A stretch of DNA of 64,000 nucleotides from Bacteroidia bacterium (lineage in GTDB: Bacteria; Bacteroidota; Bacteroidia; M30B66), in NCBI GenBank assembly GCA_018401705.1, contig JAGYKL010000005.1:98062-162061 (forward strand), written 5' to 3'. The notes under the pieces were generated by a model, which did not search any database, was not told where the DNA came from, and saw only the letters and a list, made by a program, of their open reading frames with translations. The position numbers and the translations under genes were made by a program. This document shows, in pieces, positions 19,029-28,141 of this stretch (positions are counted from its first letter, which is position 1; every line of letters starts with the position of its first letter).

Positions 19029-22000
19029 TTATTTTCTTCTTAAGTCAATGTAACCATTAATATCTCCTTGTCCTTCTACATTAAGATCAACGACGATGAA
19101 ATACGTACCATCTGGTAAAACGTTACCATTATTTCCAATTCCATCCCAATTATTTACATAACCGTTGGCACTGTATACTAGATTTCCCCACCTGTTGAAG
19201 ACATTAATTTGATTATCTGGGTAGCCTTGAATTCCTTTAATGACGTAGAAATCATTGAATCCATCTCCATTTGGAGTGAAGCCATTCGGCAATACAATAT
19301 TACCTGGTTCAATTAAAGTTATTGTATCCTGAATTTCACAACCAAACTCATCACTAATTGTAACTGTGTAGAAACCAGCAGACAAATTAAACAAGTCCTC
19401 ATTTGTTGATGTGAAGCCTTGAGGCCCAGACCATGAAATACCTGTAGGGAAACCATTACCGCCAATTGACAAATCAATTGAACCATCAGTTCCTCCAATT
19501 ACAGAAACGTTATAGTTATCATAAATCACAGGACTAGTTAAATTAGTTTCAATAGTAGGCGCTAAGATAATATTAATGGTAGCAGTTGCATCGCAACCAT
19601 CCTGATTTACTGCTGTAACAGACCATAAACCAGCTCCATCTGCTGTAATTGTTTGACCATCCCCATTTGGAGACCAAGTGTAAGTTTCAAATCCATCACT
19701 AGCTGTAAGTACTACTTCTACAGGCACGTTACCACAAACGATAGTATCAGGGCTAGCAGTTATTTCAAGAGGTGAAATTGGTTTAACAGTAACTAGTACA
19801 CTTTCAGATTCCGAAGAACAACCAGCTCCATTAGTAACAATAACAGAATATAGAGCTTGCTGATTAGTTACTAGTGTATTGTTTGTTTCGTCTTGAATTT
19901 CATTACCATTAATTAACCACTGATTTCCCGTAGCATAATTACTAACTAAAGTTGTTGTTTGATCTTCGCAAATAGATTGAGGACCATCAAAAGTGATAAT
20001 TGGTTGTTCAGGAGAATCTACAATAGTTACATCTACGGAGTCTCTTCCAACACAACTGTTAACGGTATTGGTTAGGATGTAAATACCAGAAACACAAGCT
20101 TCGATTGATGCATCTGTATTTAAAGAATTGTCAGGTAATATCCATTCAGGAGTTGAACCTGCATTTGAAGTAAGTGTAACACATTCGCCTTCGCATACCG
20201 TAGTTAATCCAGAAGAAATAATTGTTTCAGGTAATGGTGTTACTTGAACTGATATTATATCAGATGTTGAGGGACAAATACCATCGGTAGAAGTAACAGT
20301 ATAGTTACCTGATTCAGTAACTAAGATTTCATCGAAATTCTCTAAACCATTGCTCCAAATAACAAAGTTACCAGTAGAAGACTGAAGAATAACACTCTCT
20401 CCTTCACAAAAGGTTGTAGCACCTAAAGCAGTAATTGTTGGTGGCTCAGGAACTGCATTCAAATTAATTGTTACAGTATCTGTGGAGACACATCCGTTTA
20501 CGTTTGTAACCTGAACACTTACAGTTGTTACCCCAATAACCTGAGTACTAAATGTTGGATTAACATCGCTTCCAAGGAAGCCAGAAGTTGAATTCCATTG
20601 ATAAGTGGCTCCAACAACTTCTTCAACAGAAAACTCAAGAACTTCACCAGGACAACCGTTGAAATCAGGTCCTAAGTCAACATTAATAATTGGATTAACT
20701 GTTACCACAATCGTATCGGCACCAATACCACAAGCATTTGTGCCTGTTACAATGTAAGTAGATGTTTCAAGAGGCGTACAAACTGGATTTGCAATTATAG
20801 TTCCTGAAAGGTAAATAGAAGGACTCCATAAAAATTCGTCAGCACCAGTTGCATTGAAGAAGATTTGTTCTCCGGCACAAACAGTTGTATCATTTCCAAC
20901 AAATACGTTAGGAACGTCAATTGAAATAACTTCTATCGTTTCAGATGTATCAGTACATCCAAAAATGTTGGTCACTGAAACGAAATAAAGACCACTTTCA
21001 GAAACAGTTATAGACTGGTTAAGTTGATCAGGTCCTAAAAAGCTCCAAACATTTCCCGTTGGAGAACTAGATGTTAAAGTAACACTTCCTGGAGCACAGA
21101 AAGATAATGGTCCATTAGCAGTAATTGTAGGTTGAATTGGACTTGGGTTAACCAATATAGTTGCGCTCTCAATAGGGAAACTTCCCTGACAAGTAGGGTC
21201 ACTATCAGATACAACAGAAACTAAAGTGTATGTTGTGTTAACAGAAGGATTAATTGAGGTAGTGAAGACATCTCCATCAAATGCAGATACAACAATATCT
21301 ATATTTCCATCATTGTAAGTAAACGTGTATGGCGCCCCTCCAGTTAGATTAATTGTTAATTGAACACTAGTTCCAGAACAAATAGTATCAGAAGATAGGC
21401 TAATAGAAGCAGTTGGGCCATCAGCATTGATAACAGTAGCGCTTCCATTAACAACGCAGTTACCAGATGTTACTTCTACATCATATGTACCTGCTACTAG
21501 ACCAGAAATGTCTTCAGTAATTTCATTGAGAGCATTTGGCCCGCTCCAAACAAATGAAGGAACTCCAGTACCACCAACAACTGTTAAGTCAATTGATCCT
21601 GTTGGTGAACCACATCCAGCCTGAACAACTGCAAATTCTAACGTAGGTTCATCAGAGTTTGTAATAGTTACAGTTGCGGTTCCTTCGCAACCAGTAAAAT
21701 CGGTTACAATTAAAGTATATGTTCCAGCAGCAAGATTTGATAAATCTTCTGAATTAACATTTATAACACCTGGACCATTCCAGCTGAAAGTATAAGGCTC
21801 AATTCCTCCTACAATTGAAACATCAATTGAAGCATTTGATTCTCCACACAAAGTATTATCAATAGTAGTAGGCTCAATTACAATTACAGGAACTTGACCT
21901 GGCAGTATAGTTGCATCAATAGACAATTCGCAACCATTGCCATCTAATACAGTAGCACTGTAGTCACCCGGACATAAGTCAGTGATAGTTGATGAACTTT

Positions 22001-25000
22001 GACCTGTATTCCAAGAAACAGTTACAGGCACAGCAGCATCTGTTAAAACAATTTCTATTATACCATCACATGCGTTGCATGATGCATTTGTGATATTAGT
22101 AGTAAATGAAGGGGAAGGGCTAAGTGGAATTTCAAAGTCAAAAGTAACCTCGCAACCAGATCCATCTGTAATAACAACTTGACAAGCACCCGCCGGTAAA
22201 TCAGTGATATTTTGAGTATTCACTCCGTTACACCATGCAAATTCAAAAGGCTCAGTTCCTCCTATTAAAGCTAGAATTACAGAACCATTATCAAGTCCAC
22301 AAGTTGCTGGATTAATAACTGTATTGTCAAAGTCTATACTGAAGTTGTTATTCTCGATAAGTGTAATTGAAGTTGAATCAAGGCAATTGCTTTGATTATC
22401 AGTAACAACAACAGAATAATCTCCTGCTTGCAAATTAGACTGATCTTCTGCGGTTTCAATTACATCTGCGCCAGTCCATAAATAAGTATAATCTCCGGAA
22501 CCACCACTAACAATAAGATCTATTGAACCTTCTCCATTGCCACAGGCAGGATCAACAGTAGTAAATGTTAATTGAGGCCCTGCAACTGTTTCAATAGTAA
22601 ACTCAGCACTTACTTCACAATTTACGTTATCTGTAACTAGAACAGTGTAAACGCCTGGGGCAAGATTCTCAATCGCATCAGTATCTTCTCCTCCTGGACT
22701 CCATGCGTATGTATAAGGACCAACTCCATTAGAAACAATTAATGAAATAGAACCATTATTAGCATCACCGCAATCAGAGTTTTCTTGCTCTGCATTAACT
22801 GTTGGAATTCCTGTATTTGAAATCGCTACCGAATCGGTTGTTTCACAACCATTGTCATCAATAACAAGAAGTACATAAGTATCAGCACTCAAATCAGTAA
22901 TAAATGTATCTGTTGAAGTAATCCCATTCCAAGAAAGTGTATAAGGTTCAACTCCGCCTGATATTGCTGCGCTAACTAATCCATTATCTTCGTTGCAAGA
23001 AGCATTTGTTACAGTAAACTCAATTTCAGGTGCATTAAGATTTCCAACACAAGCTTGAGTTGAAACTTCACAACCATTAGCATCTGTAACAGTAACAGTG
23101 TAACAACCAAAGGCTAAATCAGCAATGTCTTCAGTTGTTTCGTTGAAGCCAGATTCATTTTCCCATAAAAAGCTGTAATCTCCAGAACCTCCAGAAACAG
23201 TTAAGTCGATCTCACCAGTTGCTAATCCACAAATTGTTCCTGTAACAAGAGTTTCAAGCATTGGTTGATCTGGGTAGATTAGCACTGCTGTATCTCTAAC
23301 AGTGCAACCATTACCATCATTAGCAGTTAGAATATATGTACCTGCAGCTAAATCTATGATATTAGCAAATGAAGCAAAAGGAGCTCCATTGAAAGTCCAA
23401 TTATAAGTAACTGGCAATGTTGCATTTGTTAAAGTAGTAACTACACTACCAGTATCATTACCACAACTAGGATTTAGAATTGCCAAATCAGAACTAGGCG
23501 CTAAGCTAGGAGCGATAACAAATGTTGAATCGTCTGTACATCCATTAATATCAGTTACTGTTAAAGTATATGATCCTGAAGCCAAATTAATTTGATCTAA
23601 GGAACCTGCAGCATTACTCCAAACAAAGTCAATCGGAGCAGATCCTCCTTGAATTTCAATATCAATAATACCATTTGCTTGACCACAAGTGGTGTTTACT
23701 TTAGTTGCCGAAATGTTAGGTGGATTATTAAAACCAACTGTTGCTGACTCAGTAACTTCGCAAGTTGTTATTGGGTCAGTTATTACAACATCGTAAGTTC
23801 CAATTGCAAGCCCCGAAATATCTTCTGTTGATGCTGAAAACAAATCTGGACCAGTCCAGCTAAAATTGAAAGTTCCAGACCCTCCAGTCAGTGTAAGCTG
23901 AACAGCTCCATCATTTGCAATACAAGAAGAGTTAGTAACTTCAACTTCAACTAAAGGCTCATTGCTATTAACAATGGTAACCTGCTCGGTAGCTACGCAA
24001 GAATTATCTACAGAATCAACAACAGTAACTGAATAAGCTCCGGCTGTTAGTCCAGAAATGTCCTCAGTGTCACCACCATTACTCCAAGTGTATGTATAAA
24101 CACCTGAACCACCACTTACACTTAAGTCTATTGAGCCATCAGCATTTCCACAAGTAGCATCTTCTTGAGTGGAAGCAAGTTCAATGGTATTAATTGGAGC
24201 AATTACTGATTCTACAGTTTGTGTACAAGTTTCGTTATCTGTTATAACAACAGTATAAGTGCCCGAAGGAAGATTATTTACAGTAGCAGTAGTTGATGCA
24301 GTATTGGGCGACCATGCAAAAGTGAAAGGTGCAGTACCATTCTGAATAGCGATTGCAATTGAACCAGCTGAAGGATCAGCACAAGTTGGATTTATGACAG
24401 TAGCATTTGCTGTAAACTGGTTCTCATCAATGACCTCCTCATTAATAATCAGTTCGCAATTATTTTCATCAGTAATTGTAACAGAATAATTACCTGCTTC
24501 TAATCCACTGATTGAGGGAGTTGTTTCTCCAGTATTCCATTCATAGCTAATTGTTCCAGTGCCCGTTCCGTCAATAATAGATATTGTGATTGAACCAATA
24601 GCCTGTCCGCATAATGAATTCTCAACAGCAACATTGGCTTCTGGAGCATTTGCATTATCAACATTAGCTGAAGATGAAACAACACATGTAGTAACTAAGT
24701 CAGTTACTTGAACCGAATAATTTCCATCGGCTAAGTCAGATAAATCTTCTGATGTTTCATTATTAGGGCTCCAAAGATATTCGTAAGAACCACTTCCTTC
24801 AGTAACTGTTAAATCAATTGAACCATTATCTGAACCACAAGTAGCATCAGAAGAAACAAGTTCTAATACTGGCTCATCATCATTAACAACCGTAAATGTT
24901 GAATCGTCAGTACATCCGTTATCATCAGTTACTGTAACGGTATATGAGTTAGCTACTAAATTGGTAATTGAATCTGTAGTTTCATTGTTAGACCATAAGA

Positions 25001-25274
25001 AAGTATATTCAGGTGAACCTCCAGAAACAGTTGTTGTGATTGAACCAATGGCATCAGCGCAGATTGTATTAACAACAGTGCCATCAATTTGAGGACTTTC
25101 AAGAGTAGTTACTTCAGCAAAGCTACTTGCTTGACAAACTCCATCAGGTGAAGTGTAAGTAACAGAATATGTTGTATTGCCCTGAGCTTGAGAAATAATA
25201 CCTGTATTGGGATTAATTATAGCTCCATCGGCAGGATCAGTAGTAAATGAATAAATTCCACCAGCTGCAAAACC
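19029..25274 (-). CDS. SprB-repeat giant adhesin, C-terminal part (frame after the frameshift)
   Basis: Continuation of the adhesin whose start is at 26638. The reading frame is open from just after a stop at 25275-25277 down to 19029, but has no usable start codon until a TTG at 23843, which is plainly an internal Leu. About 2,080 residues hold at least 16 consecutive SprB repeats of ~70-80 aa (pattern C-G-x3-GSIDLTVSGGSG-YTYLW ... AGTYTVTVTD-NGC). Ig/PKD-like modules, one more repeat and a type B (CHU_C) T9SS domain follow: LPNGFTPNGDGFNDFY ... INVFNRWGNLVY ... LPDGTYF. Very acidic and Cys-spaced. It would be exported by T9SS and act in adhesion or motility. Confidence 0.85.
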   Translation of the reverse strand, partial: GFAAGGIYSFTTDPADGAIINPNTGIISQAQGNTTYSVTYTSPDGVCQASSFAEVTTLESPQIDGTVVNTICADAIGSITTTVSGGSPEYTFLWSNNETTDSITNLVANSYTVTVTDDNGCTDDSTFTVVNDDEPVLELVSSDATCGSDNGSIDLTVTEGSGSYEYLWSPNNETSEDLSDLADGNYSVQVTDLVTTCVVSSSANVDNANAPEANVAVENSLCGQAIGSITISIIDGTGTGTISYEWNTGETTPSISGLEAGNYSVTITDENNCELIINEEVIDENQFTANATVINPTCADPSAGSIAIAIQNGTAPFTFAWSPNTASTTATVNNLPSGTYTVVITDNETCTQTVESVIAPINTIELASTQEDATCGNADGSIDLSVSGGSGVYTYTWSNGGDTEDISGLTAGAYSVTVVDSVDNSCVATEQVTIVNSNEPLVEVEVTNSSCIANDGAVQLTLTGGSGTFNFSWTGPDLFSASTEDISGLAIGTYDVVITDPITTCEVTESATVGFNNPPNISATKVNTTCGQANGIIDIEIQGGSAPIDFVWSNAAGSLDQINLASGSYTLTVTDINGCTDDSTFVIAPSLAPSSDLAILNPSCGNDTGSVVTTLTNATLPVTYNWTFNGAPFASFANIIDLAAGTYILTANDGNGCTVRDTAVLIYPDQPMLETLVTGTICGLATGEIDLTVSGGSGDYSFLWENESGFNETTEDIADLAFGCYTVTVTDANGCEVSTQACVGNLNAPEIEFTVTNASCNEDNGLVSAAISGGVEPYTLSWNGITSTDTFITDLSADTYVLLVIDDNGCETTDSVAISNTGIPTVNAEQENSDCGDANNGSISLIVSNGVGPYTYAWSPGGEDTDAIENLAPGVYTVLVTDNVNCEVSAEFTIETVAGPQLTFTTVDPACGNGEGSIDLIVSGGSGDYTYLWTGADVIETAEDQSNLQAGDYSVVVTDNQSNCLDSTSITLIENNNFSIDFDNTVINPATCGLDNGSVILALIGGTEPFEFAWCNGVNTQNITDLPAGACQVVITDGSGCEVTFDFEIPLSPSPSFTTNITNASCNACDGIIEIVLTDAAVPVTVSWNTGQSSSTITDLCPGDYSATVLDGNGCELSIDATILPGQVPVIVIEPTTIDNTLCGESNASIDVSIVGGIEPYTFSWNGPGVINVNSEDLSNLAAGTYTLIVTDFTGCEGTATVTITNSDEPTLEFAVVQAGCGSPTGSIDLTVVGGTGVPSFVWSGPNALNEITEDISGLVAGTYDVEVTSGNCVVNGSATVINADGPTASISLSSDTICSGTSVQLTINLTGGAPYTFTYNDGNIDIVVSAFDGDVFTTSINPSVNTTYTLVSVVSDSDPTCQGSFPIESATILVNPSPIQPTITANGPLSFCAPGSVTLTSSSPTGNVWSFLGPDQLNQSITVSESGLYFVSVTNIFGCTDTSETIEVISIDVPNVFVGNDTTVCAGEQIFFNATGADEFLWSPSIYLSGTIIANPVCTPLETSTYIVTGTNACGIGADTIVVTVNPIINVDLGPDFNGCPGEVLEFSVEEVVGATYQWNSTSGFLGSDVNPTFSTQVIGVTTVSVQVTNVNGCVSTDTVTINLNAVPEPPTITALGATTFCEGESVILQSSTGNFVIWSNGLENFDEILVTESGNYTVTSTDGICPSTSDIISVQVTPLPETIISSGLTTVCEGECVTLTSNAGSTPEWILPDNSLNTDASIEACVSGIYILTNTVNSCVGRDSVDVTIVDSPEQPIITFDGPQSICEDQTTTLVSNYATGNQWLINGNEIQDETNNTLVTNQQALYSVIVTNGAGCSSESESVLVTVKPISPLEITASPDTIVCGNVPVEVVLTASDGFETYTWSPNGDGQTITADGAGLWSVTAVNQDGCDATATINIILAPTIETNLTSPVIYDNYNVSVIGGTDGSIDLSIGGNGFPTGISWSGPQGFTSTNEDLFNLSAGFYTVTISDEFGCEIQDTITLIEPGNIVLPNGFTPNGDGFNDFYVIKGIQGYPDNQINVFNRWGNLVYSANGYVNNWDGIGNNGNVLPDGTYFIVVDLNVEGQGDINGYIDLRRK

Positions 25275-26638
25275 TCAATTACACCTGTAGGTGCAAGAGA
25301 TTCATTGTTTGAACAAAACGATTCAATTGAGAAATCAGTTATATCAGATGTATTAACAGTAATTTCTGCTGTTGAAGCTGCTTCACAAAATTGACCTTGA
25401 GCAGTGTACCTTATTATATATGTACTACCGTTTACAGCTCCAGAGATAACTCCTGTTTCTGCATCAACGGTTGCACCATCGGCTGGATCAACATCAAAAG
25501 TATAAGTTCCGCCTTCCAAGAAATCTGGCGCTGGAATAGGTTCACCTGAAACTGGACCACAGAATGGAATATAAGAAAAATCTGTAACAGGTCTTGGAGC
25601 CGTTTGAATTGTTACCAGACCCGAGTTTCCATTTGAACCGCAATTTGTTGGGAAGTTATCGGTAATACCAATAATTTGATAGAAGCCTGGATCCTGAGTA
25701 TAGAAAGTATATGTATTTGTATTTGGAGCACTTGGTGTTCCAACATCATTAACGGTTACAAAGTTAAAGCCGTCAGGAGTATAAAATATATCAAAAGGAG
25801 CAACACCACCCTCGATGATAACACCTAGTTGAGCAGAATCTCCTTCACAAATAGTAACCGTTGTATCAACAGTTGTTACTAATTGATTATTTTCAAAATA
25901 TCCAAGGAAAGTAAAGATAGGTGTATTAACTTCAATACAAACAGGGTTTGAAGAAGTAGCACAACCATTTTGACCTGTAACTTGAGTATAGTAACATCCA
26001 CCAGAAACAACTCCTAAAAAAGGATTGGTATTTACACCGCCTGGGAACCAAAGATTTCCAGTTGCGGCGCTTGAAGAAATGAATGTTGTTGCGGAACCAA
26101 AACAAAATGCTGTTGGCCCGTTAAGATTAACACTAGGAATTGGAGGAGCTACATCTGTTTTTATGGTAAGTCCAGTTCCATTGTCTGAACCAATAATTGC
26201 GGGATCAGTGCTAATAACACGAATTCTATACTCAGTTCCAAAAGGCAAGCCATTTGGAATTAATGAATAAACATAGGATTGATTAATAACTCCAACTAAA
26301 GAAGTTGAACCTATATTAATAGGAGCCGCAAAACTTCCGTTTAAGTCTGATAACTGTGCTATGAAAGTATTTGAAATACCAAAAGCGTTGCCATTAGCAT
26401 CAAAGTTTACGACCACAGTTGAGCCTGCACAAAAAGTACCTGTAATTGGAAGGGTAACTAAATTACCTCCTTCTACTTTAGCCAGCTCATCAATTGAATT
26501 TACGTCAGAACAATTAAAATCATCCGAAGCCAAAGCTTCGTTTGAAGGAATATTATTTTCAATAGCGTTATCGGCCTTCAGTGAAACTGAAGTTAAAAAG
26601 CCTATTGAAAATAAAATCAAGTAAATACTTCTTTTCAT
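25217..26638 (-). CDS. SprB-repeat giant adhesin, N-terminal part (truncated by frameshift)
   Basis: A 473-aa frame with a signal peptide (MKRSIYLILFSIGFLTSVSLKA) and Ig-like modules. The last ~19 residues after GVIEV are out-of-frame. The other frame continues with FAAGGIYSF ... DPADGAIINPNTG, which mirrors the preceding module (LEGGTYTFDVDPADGATVDAETG). One missing base in the TTTT run at 25269-25272 explains the break; with five T the whole gene 19029-26638 is one ORF of about 2,540 codons. First gene of an operon with SprF- and PorE-like genes. Whether the cell has the intact gene is open. Confidence 0.85.
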   Translation of the reverse strand: MKRSIYLILFSIGFLTSVSLKADNAIENNIPSNEALASDDFNCSDVNSIDELAKVEGGNLVTLPITGTFCAGSTVVVNFDANGNAFGISNTFIAQLSDLNGSFAAPINIGSTSLVGVINQSYVYSLIPNGLPFGTEYRIRVISTDPAIIGSDNGTGLTIKTDVAPPIPSVNLNGPTAFCFGSATTFISSSAATGNLWFPGGVNTNPFLGVVSGGCYYTQVTGQNGCATSSNPVCIEVNTPIFTFLGYFENNQLVTTVDTTVTICEGDSAQLGVIIEGGVAPFDIFYTPDGFNFVTVNDVGTPSAPNTNTYTFYTQDPGFYQIIGITDNFPTNCGSNGNSGLVTIQTAPRPVTDFSYIPFCGPVSGEPIPAPDFLEGGTYTFDVDPADGATVDAETGVISGAVNGSTYIIRYTAQGQFCEAASTAEITVNTSDITDFSIESFCSNNESLAPTGVIEVLQLVEFIHLLLILPMEL

Positions 26639-26660
26639 GGAATTGTGTTTATGCGACGGG

Positions 26661-26668
26661 CAAAAATA
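26661..26668 (-). promoter_or_regulatory. Possible -7 promoter box of the adhesin operon
   Basis: TATTTTTG on the minus strand, an exact TAnnTTTG match 22 nt before the start codon. It is followed by GCCCG, much like the tRNA-Gln promoter. I see no convincing -33 TTTG at the right distance. Confidence 0.35.
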
Positions 26669-26826
26669 ATCAGATATCTGAGATAAAAAAAAGTTCTAAC
26701 ACGCCAAAGTTCGGTATTTAAGAGGATTTTAATGTAGCATGATTAAGTTAAATCATATTAGATTGTTAACTACGCCACAAATAAAACACATTGCACTGAT
26801 TACCAGAATGTTAAATTACAACGAGC

Positions 26827-28098
26827 CTAATTTTTTAAAAATTTATTAACAAACGAATTTCCTCTAGAAACAAACTCCATCGTGTAAATACCGGAATTCA
26901 AAGTAGAAACATCCACAGATTCAGTTTTTCCGCTTACTTCATTTACTTTTCTTCCGAACATATCACGAATTATGATGCGTTCATATTCATTTCCAGGAAT
27001 ACTTATATGAAGAACCGATTCTACGGGATTAGGGTAAACATGCACTTGTTTGTCTAAAGGAACTTGAGCATTGCTAAGCAGCAAGCCTTGACGGAAATTC
27101 TCGACAACGAATCTCATCGCAGAAATCTGCTGAGATGTGAACATGTTCATACAATTCTCATCAGAATAATCCATATAATTCTCAATCATATCCGGCAAAT
27201 CAATTCCAGAGTCGGAGCATGAATTTGAGCTTAAGTCGCATGTTTGTTGAGATGCCTGAGCAGCTGTAGGAGTGTCTTGGAGACCATCATCTTCTGTACA
27301 GTCACCATCGCCCCAGATATGACGTAAGCCAAGGTAATGACCTACTTCATGAGTAGCTGTTCTTCCTTTATTAACAGTAGCAAGCGTTCCTGAAGCTCCA
27401 GGGTCTGGTCCGAATACTTCATAATGAACAACTACCCCATCCTCGTCTGCTGATTCGGCGGCACTTCCAGAGGGCCAATTTGGTGCTCCGTCGGGAGGAG
27501 TTGCAAAACCCAACACGGCAGGGAAACCGAAAATAGCAAGGTTACAAACCCAAATATTCATGTATTGGTTAGTATCCCATGCATCTGAACCTCCATCACT
27601 CGAGTGCTTCATTTTGAAGGAGCCATCAAAAAGAGAAAGAATAAACGACGTTTCACTTGTTTGTGTGCGAACAATACCATTGGTAGGATTACCCTGTGGG
27701 TCGAATTCGGCTAAATAAAATTCAATTCCAGCATCAGCTGCTACATCTAAAAACTCGCTTCGTGTTAGTGAAGCATCAGAGTTTTGTCTTCTATAATCCT
27801 GATTTAGGACTTCTATCTGGTCGAAAATCTTTTGATCAGAAATGTTTTGAGCTTCATTATTATAAACAACATGCACAACAACCGGAATGCGGTAAACATC
27901 GCCCGTGAAACGGGCTGAAGTATTTCTAGCATATTGCTCTATAGCATCGCTTGTATGCTTAATTCGTTGAAGATAATCGCTGTTGGCCTGTGATTTTATC
28001 TGAATTACATCAGTTGTTGCGCAACGTTGAAAATCCTGTGCATTTGCACTTGACAGAAAAAAGAATAGTAGTAAAAGAGTAGAATTAACTGCCTTCAT
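26827..28098 (-). CDS. Secreted M43-family zinc metalloprotease with type A T9SS sorting domain
   Basis: A 423-aa protein with a signal peptide (SSANAQ). The M43 (pappalysin-like) domain has the zinc motif HEVGHYLGLRH and Met-turn ENYMDYSDENCMNMF. It has no PKD domain, unlike the 708-aa relative at 11738-13864. The C-terminal ~75 residues (VHVYPNPVESVLHI ... FVNKFLKN) are a type A T9SS domain. It lies upstream of the adhesin gene on the same strand with a 188-nt gap, so it is likely separately transcribed. The substrate is unknown. Confidence 0.94.
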   Translation of the reverse strand: MKAVNSTLLLLFFFLSSANAQDFQRCATTDVIQIKSQANSDYLQRIKHTSDAIEQYARNTSARFTGDVYRIPVVVHVVYNNEAQNISDQKIFDQIEVLNQDYRRQNSDASLTRSEFLDVAADAGIEFYLAEFDPQGNPTNGIVRTQTSETSFILSLFDGSFKMKHSSDGGSDAWDTNQYMNIWVCNLAIFGFPAVLGFATPPDGAPNWPSGSAAESADEDGVVVHYEVFGPDPGASGTLATVNKGRTATHEVGHYLGLRHIWGDGDCTEDDGLQDTPTAAQASQQTCDLSSNSCSDSGIDLPDMIENYMDYSDENCMNMFTSQQISAMRFVVENFRQGLLLSNAQVPLDKQVHVYPNPVESVLHISIPGNEYERIIIRDMFGRKVNEVSGKTESVDVSTLNSGIYTMEFVSRGNSFVNKFLKN

Positions 28099-28141
28099 GT
28101 AAATCTAAGTTTTAGGGCAAGTTAATCAAATATTGATATTC

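Noticed and set aside
21427..21624. Plus-strand ORF opposite the adhesin
   Set aside because: Low-complexity shadow of the minus-strand repeats, with no start region or domain.
24500..24685. Short minus-strand ORF of 61 codons within the adhesin repeats
   Set aside because: The frame one base over carries the continuous SprB repeats (Cys/Gly/Trp pattern), so this ORF is an out-of-frame shadow.
19029..25274. Periodic repeats in the adhesin as a CRISPR or satellite array
   Set aside because: The repeats are ~70-80 codons, diverged at DNA level, and keep a protein pattern (SprB repeat), so they are coding repeats.
25255..25285. Programmed ribosomal frameshift as explanation for the adhesin break (also considered for mazG at 45106)
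   Set aside because: Neither site shows a slippery heptamer in the zero frame (GAG GTT TTG; GAA AAA CAA). Simple loss of one base in a short homopolymer explains both.
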